Notes under the pieces: model-generated
Told to the model about the DNA's origin: nothing
Databases searched by the model: none
What the model saw: the letters and a program-made list of their open reading frames with translations, nothing else
Made by a program: the position numbers and the translations under genes
In this document: piece after piece, positions 1 through 9,435 of the stretch
Layout: the number at the start of each line of letters is the position of its first letter
How positions within the stretch are numbered: the first letter of the stretch is position 1
NCBI RefSeq assembly: GCF_016587355.1
Contig: NZ_BNJF01000004.1
Location: 124,001 to 188,000, forward strand
Source of the DNA: Ktedonospora formicarum
GTDB lineage: Bacteria; Chloroflexota; Ktedonobacteria; Ktedonobacterales; Ktedonobacteraceae
DNA: 64,000 bases
Reading direction: 5' to 3'

Positions 1-389
1 GGCTCCTTATCCTGCGTGGGGCCAAAAACATCCAGGCTGGAGCTAAAGAGCATCTTCGGCTGTGGATTCTGCTCTTTCGCGGCCTCGATGATGTTGCGTG
101 TCCCCCCAACATTGACCTCCTTGGCGAGTTGAGGATTCTCGTCGACGGCGGGCGGAATTATATAGGCAAGATGGATGATAACGTCCTGCCCCTTTACAGC
201 CTCCGCGACGACCTGAGCATCGCGAATATCACCCCAAATAATTTCGACTTTCCCCTCAACTTGCTGAGCCTTCTTCTCGGCCTTCTTCGACTTGAGATCG
301 AAGCAGCGAACCGTTTGCCCTTGCTCAATAAGGGCCTGCACAGTACTGAAGCCAACGTTACCAAAAGCTCCGGTTACGAGAATACGCAT
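1..389 (-). CDS. NAD-dependent epimerase/dehydratase, N-terminal part (runs off the window)
   Basis: The reverse strand from the ATG at 389 reads MRILVTGAFGNVGFSTVQAL, which has the Gly-rich nucleotide-binding turn TGAFGNVG of extended short-chain dehydrogenases. An acidic residue follows beta-2 (CFDLKSKK) and a GDIRD segment follows later, as is usual for NAD(P)-dependent sugar epimerases and dehydratases. The catalytic YxxxK lies outside the window, so the substrate cannot be told. A purine-rich GAAGGAAAAG lies just upstream of the start. The gene is truncated only by the window edge. Confidence 0.85.
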   Translation of the reverse strand, partial: MRILVTGAFGNVGFSTVQALIEQGQTVRCFDLKSKKAEKKAQQVEGKVEIIWGDIRDAQVVAEAVKGQDVIIHLAYIIPPAVDENPQLAKEVNVGGTRNIIEAAKEQNPQPKMLFSSSLDVFGPTQDKE

Positions 390-433
390 AAATATAACTT
401 TTCCTTCTACAGCTTTATTTTGTAAATACCGAA

Positions 434-1480
434 TCAATATTGTGGCTCTGACGTGCTACCATAACGGGGAAGTGAGTGCGTCACGGCATTTCGAGCGGCA
501 TTATTGAGTTCGATGATAACGGAATCAAGTGGAGTGCCAGTGGTGGGGAGGCGAACATCAGATAATCGTCCCATTGAGACCGCCTGGTGTAGCACGTTTG
601 AAACCTGATACGCAGCCTGGCGCGTCGCGACGAGCATATCTGAATCGCTCTTCATACGTTGCATGCGATTGAGCAGATTATTGAGCGAGCCAGCGACATG
701 CCAGAGCATATGGCCCTCGCTCAAGTTCACACGCACCGTCAAATCGCCGTTGCTGATACGTGCATGGGTCTCGGCGATCTTCTGGAAACCCTCTTCAAGT
801 TGCTGCTTCTGCTGCATCTGAGTGCGTACATGTTGCGCAAGCTCTTGCTGCAATGAGACAATTTCCTCAGCCCGGTCAGCGCGTCGAATGGTATTGATCA
901 TGTTGCGCATAATCGCGAATGTCATAGCGCCCACAATCAATTGAAGTGTAATAGGCACAATCAATGTAACTGTGAACAGTCCATCATCAAGCATCTGCTG
1001 ATACGCGGCTGTATGAGGGACAAACATGCTTAAAAGGGCAATAATTATGCAACACAACACGCCCACGATCAGAGATGAGATCGGTGGCATCAGTGCACCT
1101 GCCAGGATAATAGCAATGGTAAAGACGCTATAGAGCGGTAACAACGAGGGGTCCAGGGGATTCGTAGCCAGGACGGCGCCAATACAGACTAAGTTATATC
1201 CGACAAGGAAGGCCGCGCTGACATAATTCCATCCCATCTTCCCAAATATAAACGAGCAACTCAGCATTATAAGGACAGCGATCCCAATTGGTGGTGATGA
1301 GGGACTCTTGGGCGAAAAGAAGATCATGATTGGCGAGAGCGGGACAAAGATCACGGAAATAAGTAATAGGAAACTACTCGTTAACTGCGCGTAGCGAGTA
1401 CGCTCGCGCTCGCCTGGGGTCTTGTCTGGCCCGCGCTTTGGCAGGGACAATGCATACCACCAGGCCATAAATCGTTTCAT
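434..1480 (-). CDS. Membrane protein with six predicted TM segments and a HAMP-like linker
   Basis: This is a 348-residue protein. Hydrophobic segments run from about residue 33 to 195 (roughly six helices). A charged helical stretch rich in Gln and Glu (about 197-235) follows, then a HAMP-like piece with the typical NGDLTVRV signature near 245. No kinase, cyclase or methyl-accepting domain follows, so it is a sensor-like membrane protein with no visible output domain. It lies about 100 bp downstream of the DUF4388 gene on the same strand, and the two could be one transcription unit acting in a signalling complex; that is inference. Family membership beyond HAMP-like is not recognised. Confidence 0.7.
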   Translation of the reverse strand: MKRFMAWWYALSLPKRGPDKTPGERERTRYAQLTSSFLLLISVIFVPLSPIMIFFSPKSPSSPPIGIAVLIMLSCSFIFGKMGWNYVSAAFLVGYNLVCIGAVLATNPLDPSLLPLYSVFTIAIILAGALMPPISSLIVGVLCCIIIALLSMFVPHTAAYQQMLDDGLFTVTLIVPITLQLIVGAMTFAIMRNMINTIRRADRAEEIVSLQQELAQHVRTQMQQKQQLEEGFQKIAETHARISNGDLTVRVNLSEGHMLWHVAGSLNNLLNRMQRMKSDSDMLVATRQAAYQVSNVLHQAVSMGRLSDVRLPTTGTPLDSVIIELNNAARNAVTHSLPRYGSTSEPQY

Positions 1481-1583
1481 GGTACCATTCCTCCTGACTC
1501 AGGGTCTCCGCGAAATCCAGATGTTCTAAAGCGTGTACGACGCCCTAACATGGCTGACACATCTGGTTCCTCGTAGAATGTTT

Positions 1584-2204
1584 TTATTCAATAATGTAGC
1601 GTGCCTGCAAATACGCTAGCACGCTATCGACAGTCTCGGGAGAGAGTTGCAACTGTGCTTTGATCTCTGGCACGGCTCGCATACCATTTATCATTGTCAA
1701 TACGAGGCGGAGCACAAAACGCTGGCGCACAGTAAGAGATAGATACTCTTCTTGTGTCAGGTCGCGTTTTATGCGAGGACGCCAGTCAGGCACATAGTTC
1801 GATCCAGGCAAAGACCATTGTCCGCTGGGTGTATTTGACCTTATCGCGGGCCATTGCCCACTCGTAGAGGTTGGCTGACCAATCCCTGGCACAGGATAGG
1901 ATGGCCCATTGGGTGCAGGTGAGAGATTGGGTGGAGACATTGAAGGTGGTGACGAAGGTCGCTCATCCTGGAGCTGTACATGCCATTCTGAGTATTGGGC
2001 CAATACCTTAAAAGCCTGCTCTCCCTGCAAGACAATTCTTTCTCTCTCTTGAATGTAGCAGGAAGTCATGGATCCAGCATTTACCGCAACATAGCCAGTT
2101 CGCCCCTTCTCCTTGAGAGGCTTGCTTAAAAGGCAAGATTCTCCATGCACAGAGAGGAAATCCAGCAATGTTTGCAGGTCAAGATAATAGACCTTCCCGT
2201 TCAT
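1584..2204 (-). CDS. DUF4388-type (PATAN-like) domain protein
   Basis: The first 85 or so residues (NGKVYYLDLQTLLDFLSVHG, then a GYVAVNAGSMTSCYIQ strand) fit the DUF4388/PATAN module, which in other bacteria sits in response regulators and type IV pilus or gliding systems. A Pro/Ser-rich linker (about 95-145) follows. The last 60 residues (LTVRQRFVLRLVLTMINGMR onward) look like a small winged-helix fold. The start at 2204 is preferred over an upstream ATG at 2228 because AGGAG lies five bases before it. It sits upstream of the membrane sensor gene on the same strand. Function is not known; a signalling role is inferred from the domain. Confidence 0.6.
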   Translation of the reverse strand: MNGKVYYLDLQTLLDFLSVHGESCLLSKPLKEKGRTGYVAVNAGSMTSCYIQERERIVLQGEQAFKVLAQYSEWHVQLQDERPSSPPSMSPPNLSPAPNGPSYPVPGIGQPTSTSGQWPAIRSNTPSGQWSLPGSNYVPDWRPRIKRDLTQEEYLSLTVRQRFVLRLVLTMINGMRAVPEIKAQLQLSPETVDSVLAYLQARYIIE

Positions 2205-2519
2205 TATACTCCTAATACACAAATACACAAATACACATTATCAACGGGCGATTTCTCTTCAGGATATTTTTTCCTATGTGCTGCCTCTTAAATACTCAGA
2301 CGCCATTCTACCATCATCTATTGACATAGGTCAAATTAATAGTAAAATTGCGGTCTAACATCCCATAAAAGCTATTGCTTTCTAGCAGCTATTGTTCAGT
2401 TTATCGAGCCCCTAAATACACAATGATCCCTCATCGCGTGTGCGACGAGGGATCATCACAAATACAGATATACTATTTTTACCCCATCAAGAAGAAGGAA
2501 TTGCCAATCCGCTTTACTC
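2205..2519. other. Intergenic region with one hairpin
   Basis: No convincing coding frame is seen. The stretch is AT-rich near 2230-2350, suitable for the promoter of the leftward DUF4388 gene. A hairpin at 2423-2456 (GATCCCTCATCGC with GCGACGAGGGATC, loop GTGT) lies beyond the smc stop codon. Confidence 0.5.
2423..2456 (-). terminator. Hairpin downstream of smc
   Basis: Arms of about 15 bp with one mismatch pair around a GTGT loop, 65 bp past the smc stop. No T-tract follows on either strand, so it is a terminator or mRNA 3'-end stem by position only. Confidence 0.5.
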
Positions 2520-5500
2520 TTATTGCGCTACGGCCGTTTCCAGGCGGATCGAGAGCATGCGCGAGACACTCTCACGCATCGAGACTCCATAGATGACCTG
2601 AGCACCTGTCATGGTGACACGGTTATGGGTGATGACAATAAATTGCGTCTTCTGTGCCAGGCTTCTGAGAATATCACTAAAGCGAGTGACGTTAGATTCA
2701 TCAAGCGCGGCGTCAACTTCGTCTAGGAGACAGAAGGGCGGAGGATTGACTTCCAACAAGGAAAAGAGGAGGGCCGCCGATACAAGCGCGCGCTCCCCAC
2801 CTGAGAGCAAAGAGAGGTCCTGAACTTTCTTACCCGGAGGTTGCACTATTACTTCGATGCCAGTGGGCATGCTCGATGGACGAGCAGTAGAAGTATCACC
2901 CTCCTCCTCGCTAACCTTTGCTCGTACAAGTTCCAGGCGCGCATTTCCACCGTTAAAGAGGGTCGTAAAATGTTGCCCAAAACGGGCCGCGATAGCCTGG
3001 AAAGTGGAGTCAAACTGCTTTGCCATCGTCGCGTCAAGCTGGTCTATAATAGTGTGTAATTGGAGCGCGGCTTGATCAAGGTCCGAAATCTGCGAGCTGA
3101 GGAACTCATAGCGCGTCTTCGTCTCCTCATACAACTGAGGAGCGCTCTCGTCATAGCCACCCATAGCTTTCAAACGGCTCCGAAGCGTATCAACGCGCCG
3201 CCGCAGTTTGCGCAGATGAGCCTCTTCTTCTTCGGTCAAGCGCTCGCCGGTATCGACAGCCGATAGATCGGCCTCATTTGAAGTTTCGACACTCTCTGCC
3301 TGACGGAGTAGTTCTTGCGGGTCCTCAATTCCCAGTTCCTCATGGATCTGACCGAGTAGCGTATCCACCGCATCACGTGCCTTTTGGCTCTCAAGCAACG
3401 CCCGGCGATAGGCACTTTCACGCTCGCTCATCTCCCGCTGCAGGCGGGTGCGCTCCTGTTCCGTAGCCGCCATCTGTTGCTCAATCTCAACAAAACGCGC
3501 TTCGATGCTCTTCAAATGCTCGCTCTGCTCTCGCGCCTTCTGGCGATACTCTTCACTCTGCTGACGCTGTTGTTCAAGCCGTTCACGCAGTTGCTGTTCA
3601 CGTTGCTCTAGCTCGCGAGCACGCTCTAGCTGTTGCCCTATCTGGGCTTTCACATCCTGAGATTGGCCCGTATATTGCGTGAGTTGTTGGCGCAATGCTT
3701 TGGCTTCCTGGCGCTTGACAGCGAGCGCGGTGCGAGCGCGTCCCAGTTCGTCCTGTTGTCTCCGATAGGCACTTGCCCGCTCCTCCATCTCGTAGCGCAA
3801 ATCTTCGACCAGTCCGCTGAGTTCGCGCTGCTTTTTCTCATGTGCCTGAACGCGTTCCTGCCCCCGGCGACTTCTTGCTCCAAACCCGCGACTTCAGCGG
3901 CTAACTGCTGTTCAACTGAGGAAGAGAGCTTGATCTCAGTCTGTAAGCGCTCCTGGTCGCGCTGCGTGGTATTGAATAGTCGATTCCGCTCACTGACAAG
4001 CATGCTCAACTTCTGCAATTGCTTATCGAGCGCGCTCTGCTCAATACGACGTCCTTCCTGAGCGCGCTGCACCTCACTCAGTTTGGCATTGAGCCCATTG
4101 AGTTCCTCTTTGCGCTCCTCCACCTGCTGGGGAAGTTCGCGTAGCTCGCGCTCATGAGCGAGTAGGCCCTGTTGCGCATCGCCCTTGCCCGCTCCACCAG
4201 AGAGCCAGCCATCGACATGCAAAATCTCACCCTGAGTAGTAACAATGGTCGTAAAAGGAAGATCACTTACCGACGAAATGCTTAAGGGCAAGGCCCAGGA
4301 CAGGAGTTCGCGGGCGGCATCCAGGTCGCGCGCGATGACAACGCCGCGCAGCAAACGCTGGAAGAGCGCCCTGTATCTGGCATCACAGGCAATACGCGTC
4401 CCGGCAAAGCCAATAACACGCTCGCGGAGTTGGGGTCGCTGGTCAAGGAAGCGGCGTAGCACTGCCTCCTCTTCCTGACCCTGAATCCCGCTAACCTCTA
4501 TGCCATTCTCGTCTTCGCCCTCACGTTCCAGCCAGACAACGAGAGCATTGCCATTCTTCGTGGTTCGTAAGTAGTCCTGGCACTGGAGCGCATCTTCAAG
4601 GGTCTCGACAACCACGGCCTGCATATAGGGTCCGAGTGCGGCTTCCAATGCCTGTTCCATCCCTTCGGGCACAACGCCAAGTTGAGGTACAGGACCAAGC
4701 ATTCCATGCAACTTGCCAGAGGGCGCACGCAACAGAGCACGCACCCCATCACTATAGCCGCTCAGGCTTTGACGCCAGGTTTTAAGCAGGTTGAGACGGT
4801 CAGAGAGCGCACGCCGCTTCCGCTCAGCATCCGCGATCAAGCCCTTTAAGCGCTCCATCTCCTGCTGTCCTTCGGCGATGATTTTCGCGAGACGCTGTCT
4901 CTGCTGCTGAGCCTGCCCTTCTTCTTCACGCGCGGCTTGCAGGCGCTCACGTTCTTCGGCCAGCTTGCTTTCGAGGGTTCGCTGCGCCTGTTGTGCTTGG
5001 GCGATGGTATCACGACGGGAGGCGAGAGTGCGATTGCGCTCCCCTAGCTGCTTTTGCAGACGTCCTAGCTCACTCTGACTGGACCCCAGGCGCGCCTGCA
5101 CCTGCACAAGATCGTTCTGAGATCCTCGCAAACGGCGCTCATCCAACTCATACTCTTTCTGCGCACGCGAGACACGCATCTCCAATTCAGCCAGTTTAGA
5201 CGCGCCTTCGTCAACCGCTTCATCCGCCAGATCGCACTGCTCTTCCATGTCAATGACCTGCTTTTGCAGTGCTATTAGGCGCTCACGTAGACGACGCTCT
5301 TCTCGTTGAAAGTCGCCGCGTTGGCGTTCGAAGCCACCAAGCCGCTCCTCGCTCACCGCTAATTCGCGCTCGCTCTGTTGAAACAGGTCATTCGACGCAT
5401 TCCAGGCGGAGCGAGCCTCTGCGATATTGGCTTGGGTCTGCTGGCGCGTGGAGCGCTGCGCCGCGCTTTGATCAATTACCCTTTGCAGCGCTTGCTCTAG

Positions 5501-6271
5501 CTCACCTCGCAGGTGATGTTGTTCACGCTCTACCTGACCTGTTCGTTCGCTGCTGGCGCGTAAGCGACGATACTGTAACGCAAACCAGTCGAGCAACACG
5601 GACTGTAACTCTGCACTCACCTGCTGATGCTCTACCGCACGTTTGGCTTGCGCCTCCATAGGCCCTAGACGCGGCTCAATCTCGCTAACAATGTCTCGCA
5701 CACGTTCAAGATTCTGTTCAGTCTGGCGTAAGCGATTGTCAGCATCGGCACGCTGCACTTGAAAAGGGCGAATGCCAGCGGCGTTCTCAAAGAGGCTGCG
5801 CCGCTCCTCGGCTCGAAGACTCAGAGCGGCATCGATCATCCCCTGCCCAATGACGGTATAGGAATCGTGCCCTATGCGAGCCTGGGCCAGGAGCAAGAGC
5901 ACATCTTTGAGTCTGACCTTTTGCTTATTGATAAGGTATTCATTCTCGCCCGAGCGATATGAACGACGCGTAACCGTAATTTCGCTATATTCAGAAGGGA
6001 CCCAGCCCGTACTATTATCAATCGTCAAAGATACCTCGGCCATACCGAGTGCCGCCTTTCCCTGTCCACCCACAAAAATAATATCGTCGCTCTTCTTACC
6101 ACGCAACTGGCGCATATTCTGTTCACCAAGCACCCAGCGCATAGCGTCCGCGACGTTCGACTTCCCCGATCCATTAGGCCCCACCACTGCCGTTATACCA
6201 GAGCTAAACTCCAGCACTGTACGCGATGCGAAGCTCTTAAAACCAAGCATTTCCAGGCGTTTTAAATACAC
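2520..6271 (-). CDS. smc: Chromosome segregation ATPase SMC (one-base frameshift at 3861-3865)
   Basis: SMC organises and segregates the chromosome as a long antiparallel coiled-coil ATPase with ScpA and ScpB. The first frame carries the N-terminal head with Walker A GPNGSGKSN, a long coiled coil, and the hinge (LHGMLGPVPQLGVV onward). The second frame carries the return coiled coil, the signature LLSGGERALVSAAL and Walker B FCLLDEVDAALDE. The frames join at a run of five C on the plus strand (3861-3865). A -1 shift, equal to adding one G on the coding strand, restores an unbroken frame of about 1250 residues, normal for SMC. The start is placed at GTG 6271 (VYLKRLEMLGFKSF), with GGAGGAAGGG upstream; an in-frame ATG lies at 6295. 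The break is probably a homopolymer sequence error, since smc is normally important for growth; a real mutation is the alternative. Confidence 0.95.
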
Positions 6272-6295
6272 AACGCGGTCCCTTCCTCCAAGCAA

Positions 6296-6824
6296 ATTAG
6301 TACGAGCGTCGTTTCGATCATACCATAGCCTGACCTAACCCGCCAAGTATAGCCAGCGCTACCATCGCCCGGAAAGCCCATCCCTAGTAGATCCTTCTGA
6401 GACCAGATAAAACAAATACCAGAAAGCGAGAAGGGAGAGGCTTCTCTCTTTCTGGTATTCGCGGAAAGCGAGGTATGCACAGTAGTATGAGTGTGTCGCA
6501 GGCCATTCGTACCGACCCACATAGACAGCATACCCTCACGCCTAAATCATTTATCTGCCTCTATACATACTCCCTGTATCATCATTATCCCTCTTTACAC
6601 AGACCTCGTTTCCTCAATCGATCACACCTGAAGCGATATACCAGGATGCAATAGTTTCGGAGAGGTTGGATTCGAGTTGAGCCCGTCACTCACTGAAGCT
6701 GAACGTCTATTAGCTCTTTTCTTCTATTTCTGACTTAAAGGGTGATTGTAGAGACCAGGGGCTGATCCATCTTTCTTTTTTTGCGCTCTGTATGAAGGCC
6801 AGTTGTACGCTGCACCCAGGTCTG
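6296..6824. other. Intergenic region, about 530 bp, with a hairpin at 6415-6459
   Basis: No supported gene. A strong stem (AATACCAGAAAG with CTTTCTGGTATT, with an inner GAGAAG/CTTCTC stem) occupies 6415-6459. A copy of the recurrent TCGATCACAC motif lies near 6612-6622. The promoter of smc should lie close to 6300. Confidence 0.5.
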
Positions 6825-7322
6825 TTATGCATTCTCAGGCGTGTAATCAAAGGAGATGCCCCCCCTTTTCTCAAGGGGCAGTTTCTGTAATGCTTGAAAA
6901 GATGGTGCTTTGCGAAAGCATTGCGTGTACCCAGTCGCAAAAAAATGCATGGTGCCCTCATTCCCATCGAGAGTCCAAAGCCATTCTGACAACCCACTTG
7001 GAGTTTGCCGTTCATCTGAACGATCAATGCCTTGCAGGGTCAAATGTGTCGCACAAGGCCAGGAGAAATCACATTTTACCTCAGACACATCATGAAAAAC
7101 GAGCGTAGCAGGAGCAACCCAAAACGAAAAAGAGATTTCAGGGGGAGTGGGGGGAATCCATTGGAGAAGATAGTCAATATCAAAACCGAGATCCCATTCA
7201 TTCAGAAGAAAAGCCATTGCATGTATGGTACTATCATGCCATCCCATGTCCTCAAAATCATCTTGGGTCCAAATTCGCTTTTCTAGAGTGTAAGATTCCA
7301 TTTGCTCTTCTGCGTCTCTCAC
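6825..7322 (-). CDS. Conserved hypothetical protein (WTQDDFEDMGWHDSTIH family)
   Basis: This is a 165-residue soluble protein starting MRDAEEQMESYTLEKRIWTQ, with a motif GWHDSTIHAMAF, then FDIDYLLQW and a FWVAPATLVF strand. Proteins of this pattern are widespread small hypothetical proteins; I cannot give a function, although an immunity-type role has been considered because they often sit alone in accessory regions. The first start is a GTG at 7322 that overlaps the stop of the upstream gene (GTGA), which suggests coupled translation; an internal ATG at 7301 (MESYTLEK) is the alternative. Confidence 0.6.
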   Translation of the reverse strand: MRDAEEQMESYTLEKRIWTQDDFEDMGWHDSTIHAMAFLLNEWDLGFDIDYLLQWIPPTPPEISFSFWVAPATLVFHDVSEVKCDFSWPCATHLTLQGIDRSDERQTPSGLSEWLWTLDGNEGTMHFFATGYTQCFRKAPSFQALQKLPLEKRGGISFDYTPENA

Positions 7323-7855
7323 TTTGTGAAGATATCTAACTTCTTGAGTTGGCCTATGGTAAGCTTTTGCATATCATTCTGGCGATAGTAGTAGCCAGTG
7401 GTTGATGCTTCTGAACCCATCCCTGATGAAGTACTGGCATTATCTCTTTGCAAACGAGATAATGGATCAAACGCAAAAGCATATCGAACGCGATAAAGGA
7501 CGCAGGGCCATTCATCAGCGTTCCAATCATCCCCTTGCGGTGGCTGCTTAAAGGCAAAAGCATCCTGCTCACAGGACACCATGACACTAAACGATTCCAG
7601 AGTGCCGACTGGTTGGCCCTGGCACGCATCGACACTGGTTGGCGCATATTCTTTTAAGCCAAAGCAGCTTAGGAGTGCTGAAGTGCGCGTATGCGTCTGG
7701 ATGGAGAAATATCCTTTAGCCAGCGCGATAGGTTGACCAGCAACCATCACACACATCTCCATTGTTTCGGCTGCCGAAAATCTCAGGCTCGCGTGCGTAT
7801 CCAGGTGAAAGGGGCTATTGCTAAAATAGCCTGGAATAGGCAGTGCTTCGGGCAT
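7319..7855 (-). CDS. Hypothetical protein, 178 aa
   Basis: The product starts MPEALPIPGYFSNSPF, has no signal peptide or membrane segment, and is rich in aromatic and polar residues. The family is not recognised. Its stop codon overlaps the start of the downstream hypothetical gene, so the two form a small leftward operon and may act together. The gene starts just beyond the right end of the first tnpB element, whose insertion may have changed its upstream region. Confidence 0.55.
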   Translation of the reverse strand: MPEALPIPGYFSNSPFHLDTHASLRFSAAETMEMCVMVAGQPIALAKGYFSIQTHTRTSALLSCFGLKEYAPTSVDACQGQPVGTLESFSVMVSCEQDAFAFKQPPQGDDWNADEWPCVLYRVRYAFAFDPLSRLQRDNASTSSGMGSEASTTGYYYRQNDMQKLTIGQLKKLDIFTK

Positions 7856-7903
7856 AGGTCACTCCTTCCTCTTTGCGAAAGACTCTCATCATAAGTATGC
7901 TCA

Positions 7904-7949
7904 TGTGACGACTCCGCTTGGGTTAAAACCCAGCGGCTTCTCAGGAGGC
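7904..7949 (-). ncRNA. Right-end hairpin, likely 3' part of the TnpB guide (omega/re) RNA
   Basis: In known IS605-type elements the guide RNA of TnpB is made from the right end and overlaps the 3' end of tnpB. The stem-loop at 7914-7938 directly downstream of the tnpB stop is in the expected place. The RNA is inferred from position only. Confidence 0.45.
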
Positions 7950-9116
7950 TTAAGCTTCCTGACGGTTCCGTCCGAACCAAAGAGCTTTGATGTTGATTGC
8001 CGCATTGTGGTCTCTATCCAACTCACATCCACACTCGCATGAATGCCATCGTTGCGAGAGCGCCTTCTTGCGAACCGTGCCACAACTGCTGCACACTTGA
8101 CTGGTGTACTTGGGATCAACCAACACGACGCGCCCACCAGTCTCTTCCACTTTGTAGGTGCAGAACATGATGAATTGATGCCAACCAGCATCGAGTATGC
8201 TTTTGTTCAGACCAGATTTCGCACTGGCCCCGTTGGGAAGATATTGCCCCGTTTCTTCATCCTGCTTCGGCTTCGCTCTTCGAGAGAGGTTGGCGGGTGC
8301 GATATCCTCGAAAACGATAACCTCATACGTATCTATGAGCCTTCGCGACCATTGGTGAAGAGAGTCGTTGCGTTGATTGCGCACCTTCCGGTGAAGCTTT
8401 GCCACGCGCTGAACTGCCTTCTTGCGTCGATGGCTCCCGCGCTTCTTTCTCGATAGTGCTTGCCCGGCCTTCGCTAGTCGCTTTTCAGCGCGTCGGTAGT
8501 GCTTCGGGTTCTCAATGACATCACCAGTGGAGAGGGTGGCAAGCTTTGATACTCCCAAGTCTATTCCCACTGTCTCATCAGTGTAGGGCGTGCGTGACAT
8601 CGCCTCCACTTCACAGGCAAAACAGACGTACCAGCATGAGCCTTCTCGCTTAACTGTGGTTGTCTTGACCTTCCCTTGTAGTTCCCGATGCCATTTCACT
8701 TTGATACTGCCAAGGTTGGTAATCTGAAGTCGTGTATTGACGATCTTCCAACCAGCGGCATCAGGGAAACAGAAGCTATCGTAACGATGTACTGACTGAT
8801 ACCGTGGGTATCCGGGCTTTTCTCCTGCTTTCACCCGTCGAAAGAAATCTTTGAATGCATTGTCCACACGATGAAGGACATTTTGCAGGACGTGAGAGCC
8901 GATCTCTTGATACTCTTGTCTGATCTCATTGCGAATACTCGTGAGAGAGCGGCATTGTCCCGCAAAGTTCATCGACTCATGAGCGTACTTCCACGCCTCT
9001 TTGCGTTCCTGAAGCGCTGCATTATACAGCTCACAACATCGGATAAGGGTCCATTCAAGCTTCTCCATCTGTGCTTTGGTAGGGGAGAGGCGATATTTAT
9101 ACGTCCTTATTGGCAT
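7950..9116 (-). CDS. tnpB: TnpB RNA-guided nuclease (IS605 OrfB)
   Basis: The 388-residue product starts MPIRTYKYRLSPTKAQMEKL. It keeps the RuvC-like catalytic set: Asp in VGIDLGVSKLATL, Glu in VIVFEDIAPANL and Asp in LDRDHNAAINIKA. It also has a zinc ribbon (CSSCGTVRKK, then CECGCE). TnpB proteins are RNA-guided DNA nucleases that help the transposon persist at its site. The start at 9116 is preferred because GGGAGAGGCAAGG precedes it; longer upstream readings have no support. It overlaps the 3' end of the RHH gene by 20 bp, so the two are probably co-translated. The frame looks intact. Confidence 0.92.
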   Translation of the reverse strand: MPIRTYKYRLSPTKAQMEKLEWTLIRCCELYNAALQERKEAWKYAHESMNFAGQCRSLTSIRNEIRQEYQEIGSHVLQNVLHRVDNAFKDFFRRVKAGEKPGYPRYQSVHRYDSFCFPDAAGWKIVNTRLQITNLGSIKVKWHRELQGKVKTTTVKREGSCWYVCFACEVEAMSRTPYTDETVGIDLGVSKLATLSTGDVIENPKHYRRAEKRLAKAGQALSRKKRGSHRRKKAVQRVAKLHRKVRNQRNDSLHQWSRRLIDTYEVIVFEDIAPANLSRRAKPKQDEETGQYLPNGASAKSGLNKSILDAGWHQFIMFCTYKVEETGGRVVLVDPKYTSQVCSSCGTVRKKALSQRWHSCECGCELDRDHNAAINIKALWFGRNRQEA

Positions 9117-9285
9117 CCTTGCCTCTCCCTTTCTGCTGGTGTTTGATGTATTCACGCAAAGCCCAGATAACCTCACCATTGAACGAACGTCCATGATCCT
9201 CTGCCAACTGCTTCATAGCATCTCGAACCTCTTGAGGATAGCGCGTATTGATGTTGATTGTTTCGTCTTTTTTGTGCTCACTCAT
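9097..9285 (-). CDS. Arc-like ribbon-helix-helix DNA-binding protein
   Basis: This 62-residue protein has an N-terminal beta strand (ETININTRYPQEV), two helices, and NGEVIWALREYIKHQ, the pattern of Arc/MetJ-type repressors. It overlaps the start of tnpB on the same strand, so it may control expression of the element; that role is inferred from the overlap. No toxin is seen beside it, which argues against an ordinary toxin-antitoxin pair. Confidence 0.7.
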   Translation of the reverse strand: MSEHKKDETININTRYPQEVRDAMKQLAEDHGRSFNGEVIWALREYIKHQQKGRGKDANKDV

Positions 9286-9367
9286 GTAGCTATTTTAGCA
9301 CATTTCTAGCTACATAGCAAGGACTAAAGCCCATTTCTGTCAGAAAGCATGGTAGCTAGTGCGCCTC

Positions 9368-9429
9368 CGTTTTTAGGATCGATCACACTTAAAACATTGC
9401 CGCTGGAAGTGTGATCGATCCTAAAAACG
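9368..9429. terminator. Perfect 23-bp inverted repeat, bidirectional terminator type
   Basis: Arms 9368-9390 and 9407-9429 are perfectly complementary (CGTTTTTAGGATCGATCACA... and its complement) around a 16-base loop. The T-rich outer ends fit termination in both directions. It lies 6 bp past the stop of the leftward formyltransferase gene. Confidence 0.7.
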
Positions 9430-9435
9430 AAAATG

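Larger units (their letters stand above)
7904..9340 (-). mobile_element. IS200/IS605-group element with tnpB and an RHH gene, no tnpA
   Basis: The element holds tnpB and a small ribbon-helix-helix gene, both leftward. Its 3' end is marked by the hairpin at 7914-7938 (CCGCTTGGGTT with AACCCAGCGG) followed by a GTCAC end on the reverse strand, the usual look of an IS605-type right end. The left end is less clear; small repeats of TAGCTA around 9284-9355 are candidates. No TnpA (Y1 transposase) is present, so movement would need one in trans. Both ends are approximate. Confidence 0.65.

Noticed and set aside
3855..3870. Programmed -1 frameshift in smc
   Set aside because: The C5 run does not fit the usual X-XXY-YYZ slippery heptamer and no downstream structure is evident; similar deficits occur in other genes, so an error is more likely.
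6262..6531. 89-codon leftward frame overlapping the smc start
   Set aside because: It has no family likeness or ribosome site and lies over the smc promoter and a hairpin.
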